A stretch of DNA of 24,850 bases from Granulicatella adiacens (GTDB taxonomy: Bacteria > Bacillota > Bacilli > Lactobacillales > Aerococcaceae): assembly GCA_018364485.1 (NCBI GenBank), contig JAGZLX010000022.1:1-24850 (forward strand), read 5' to 3'. Position 1 is the stretch's first letter. Every line of letters starts with the position of its first letter. Shown here one piece after another: positions 23,971 through 24,850 of the stretch. The position numbers and the translations under genes are program-made. The notes below the pieces were generated by a model. It searched no databases. It had not been told where the DNA came from and saw only the letters and a program-made list of their open reading frames with translations.

Positions 23971-24810
23971 ATGGAACCATTACAAGAGAAATGCTTAGAG
24001 ATGGCGGAATACTTTGTGTCATTTTGTAAGCAACATGAATTATTATGTTATTTATGCGGTGGTGGGGCCATTGGAGCACTTCGCCATAAAGGATTTATCC
24101 CTTGGGATGATGATTTAGATTTCTTTATGCCACGAAAAGATTATGAAAAACTGATTGAATTGTGGCCAAAAGAAGCAGACGAGCGTTACGTGATGTCAAA
24201 CAGTGATGAACATTACTTAGACCGTAATTTATTCGTGACAATTCGTGATAAAGAAACGACTTGCGTAAAACCTTATCAATCGGATTTAGACGTACCGCAT
24301 GGTTTAGCAATTGATATCCTGCCGCTAGATTATTATCCAAAATCAGAATCAGCACGTAAGAAACAAGTTCGTTGGGCATTGATTTACTCATTGTTCCGTG
24401 CGCAAACAATCCCTGAAAAACATGGTGGATTAATGAAGTGGGGAAGCTTATTCTTGTTAGGACTATTCCCAACACGTTCATTACGCTATAAGATTTGGAG
24501 CAAGGCACAGCGTGAGATGACAAAATATACGCGTGAAGAAAGTGATGGAATCACAGAACTTTGTGCGGGTCCAGGATACATGAAGAATAAATATCCAATT
24601 GAGAACTTTGAATCTGCATTATTTGTACCATTTGAACAAACAGAAATGCCAATTCCAGTTGGGTATGATGCTTACTTAAAAACAGCATTTGGTGACTATA
24701 TGACACCACCTCCAGCAGATAAACAAGTTGCACATCATGATGCATTATTTGTCGATCTTGAAAATGGATACGAGAAGTATAAAGGGGAGTATTATGGAGC
24801 CAAAAATTAG
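23971..24810 (+). CDS. licD: LicD family phosphotransferase
   Basis: LicD-fold enzymes transfer phosphocholine or another phospho-alditol from a CDP donor to a sugar polymer; animal fukutin and FKRP of this fold use CDP-ribitol. The product is 279 residues with the nucleotidyltransferase signature CGGGAIGALRHKGFIPWDDDLDFFMPRKDYEKL broken across residues 29-61; Asp46-48 and Asp50 are the expected metal ligands. No membrane span is certain, although a hydrophobic stretch lies near 155-165. I chose the ATG at 23971, with GTGGGG five bases upstream; the in-frame ATG at 23944 lies inside tarJ. No licA, licB or licC is visible here. Because tarIJ are directly upstream, a ribitol-phosphate transfer role is at least as likely as phosphocholine transfer. 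Confidence 0.88.
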   Translation: MEPLQEKCLEMAEYFVSFCKQHELLCYLCGGGAIGALRHKGFIPWDDDLDFFMPRKDYEKLIELWPKEADERYVMSNSDEHYLDRNLFVTIRDKETTCVKPYQSDLDVPHGLAIDILPLDYYPKSESARKKQVRWALIYSLFRAQTIPEKHGGLMKWGSLFLLGLFPTRSLRYKIWSKAQREMTKYTREESDGITELCAGPGYMKNKYPIENFESALFVPFEQTEMPIPVGYDAYLKTAFGDYMTPPPADKQVAHHDALFVDLENGYEKYKGEYYGAKN

Positions 24811-24850
24811 TATCATTGTTCCGGTATATAACGTTGAAAAATATCTAGAA
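24794..24850 (+). CDS. GT2 glycosyltransferase, start only (cut by window edge)
   Basis: Nineteen codons are visible. They read MEPKISIIVPVYNVEKYLE, the classic opening of a GT-A family 2 glycosyltransferase (SIIVPVYN). AAAGGGGAG (24780-24788) is a good ribosome site. The start overlaps the end of licD by 17 nt in another frame, so the two are translationally coupled. The rest lies outside the window. Confidence 0.85.
   Translation, partial: MEPKISIIVPVYNVEKYLE

Overview
The window reads as a chromosomal segment of a low-GC Gram-positive in the order Lactobacillales. The evidence is the nrdR-dnaB-dnaI order, a T-box in front of thrS, ptsH-ptsI next to a DUF1827-type gene, a bifunctional CoaBC beside an ECF S component, and a LytR-CpsA-Psr/TarIJ/LicD wall-polymer locus. 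A Carnobacteriaceae-like genus such as Granulicatella would fit, but this genus-level idea is inference and was not tested. Nearly all genes lie on the + strand; only the DUF1827-type gene is on the - strand. There is no CRISPR array, rRNA or convincing tRNA, and no intact insertion sequence.

Positions 1-5200 are core replication and translation. nrdR (regulator of ribonucleotide reductase), dnaB and dnaI (helicase loading at replication initiation) form one tight operon. A promoter and a T-box leader with its own terminator follow, then thrS. Positions 5204-5798 carry no convincing gene: they hold a roughly 350-bp imperfect palindrome (MITE-like or a giant hairpin), about 110 bp with nothing recognised, and then a good promoter running straight into a terminator just before a MATE efflux gene. 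Positions 5799-8591 are the MATE transporter and a dGTPase-family HD protein. Positions 8592-8780 are a packed array of hairpins between convergent genes, including a short palindrome that resembles fused insertion-sequence ends.

Positions 8781-11420 hold the DUF1827-type gene divergent from ptsH-ptsI, the general PTS phosphorelay. Positions 11475-12870 hold a dltD gene whose 3' end overlaps a 38-codon reading frame. That frame resembles DltX, the microprotein that ends in a Phe-Ile-Tyr-Asn-x-Phe motif. No dltA, dltB or dltC lies beside the pair in this window. Positions 12871-14795 hold a probable pantothenate ECF S component and coaBC, a coenzyme A module.

From 14860 to the right edge runs a wall-polymer operon. 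It encodes an initiating phosphoglycosyl transferase, a PLP sugar aminotransferase, a membrane-anchored UDP-sugar 4,6-dehydratase of the CapD/PglF type, a GT2 glycosyltransferase, two tandem LytR-CpsA-Psr ligases, TarI and TarJ (CDP-ribitol supply), a LicD-family phosphotransferase, and the start of another GT2. My reading is this: the dehydratase and aminotransferase make a UDP-4-amino-4,6-dideoxy-HexNAc, and the phosphoglycosyl transferase puts it on undecaprenyl phosphate. The glycosyltransferases extend it, TarIJ with LicD adds ribitol phosphate (or LicD adds phosphocholine), and the LCP proteins attach the product to peptidoglycan. This resembles pneumococcal teichoic acid logic. Together with the dltD/dltX pair it makes envelope decoration the main theme of the accessory part.
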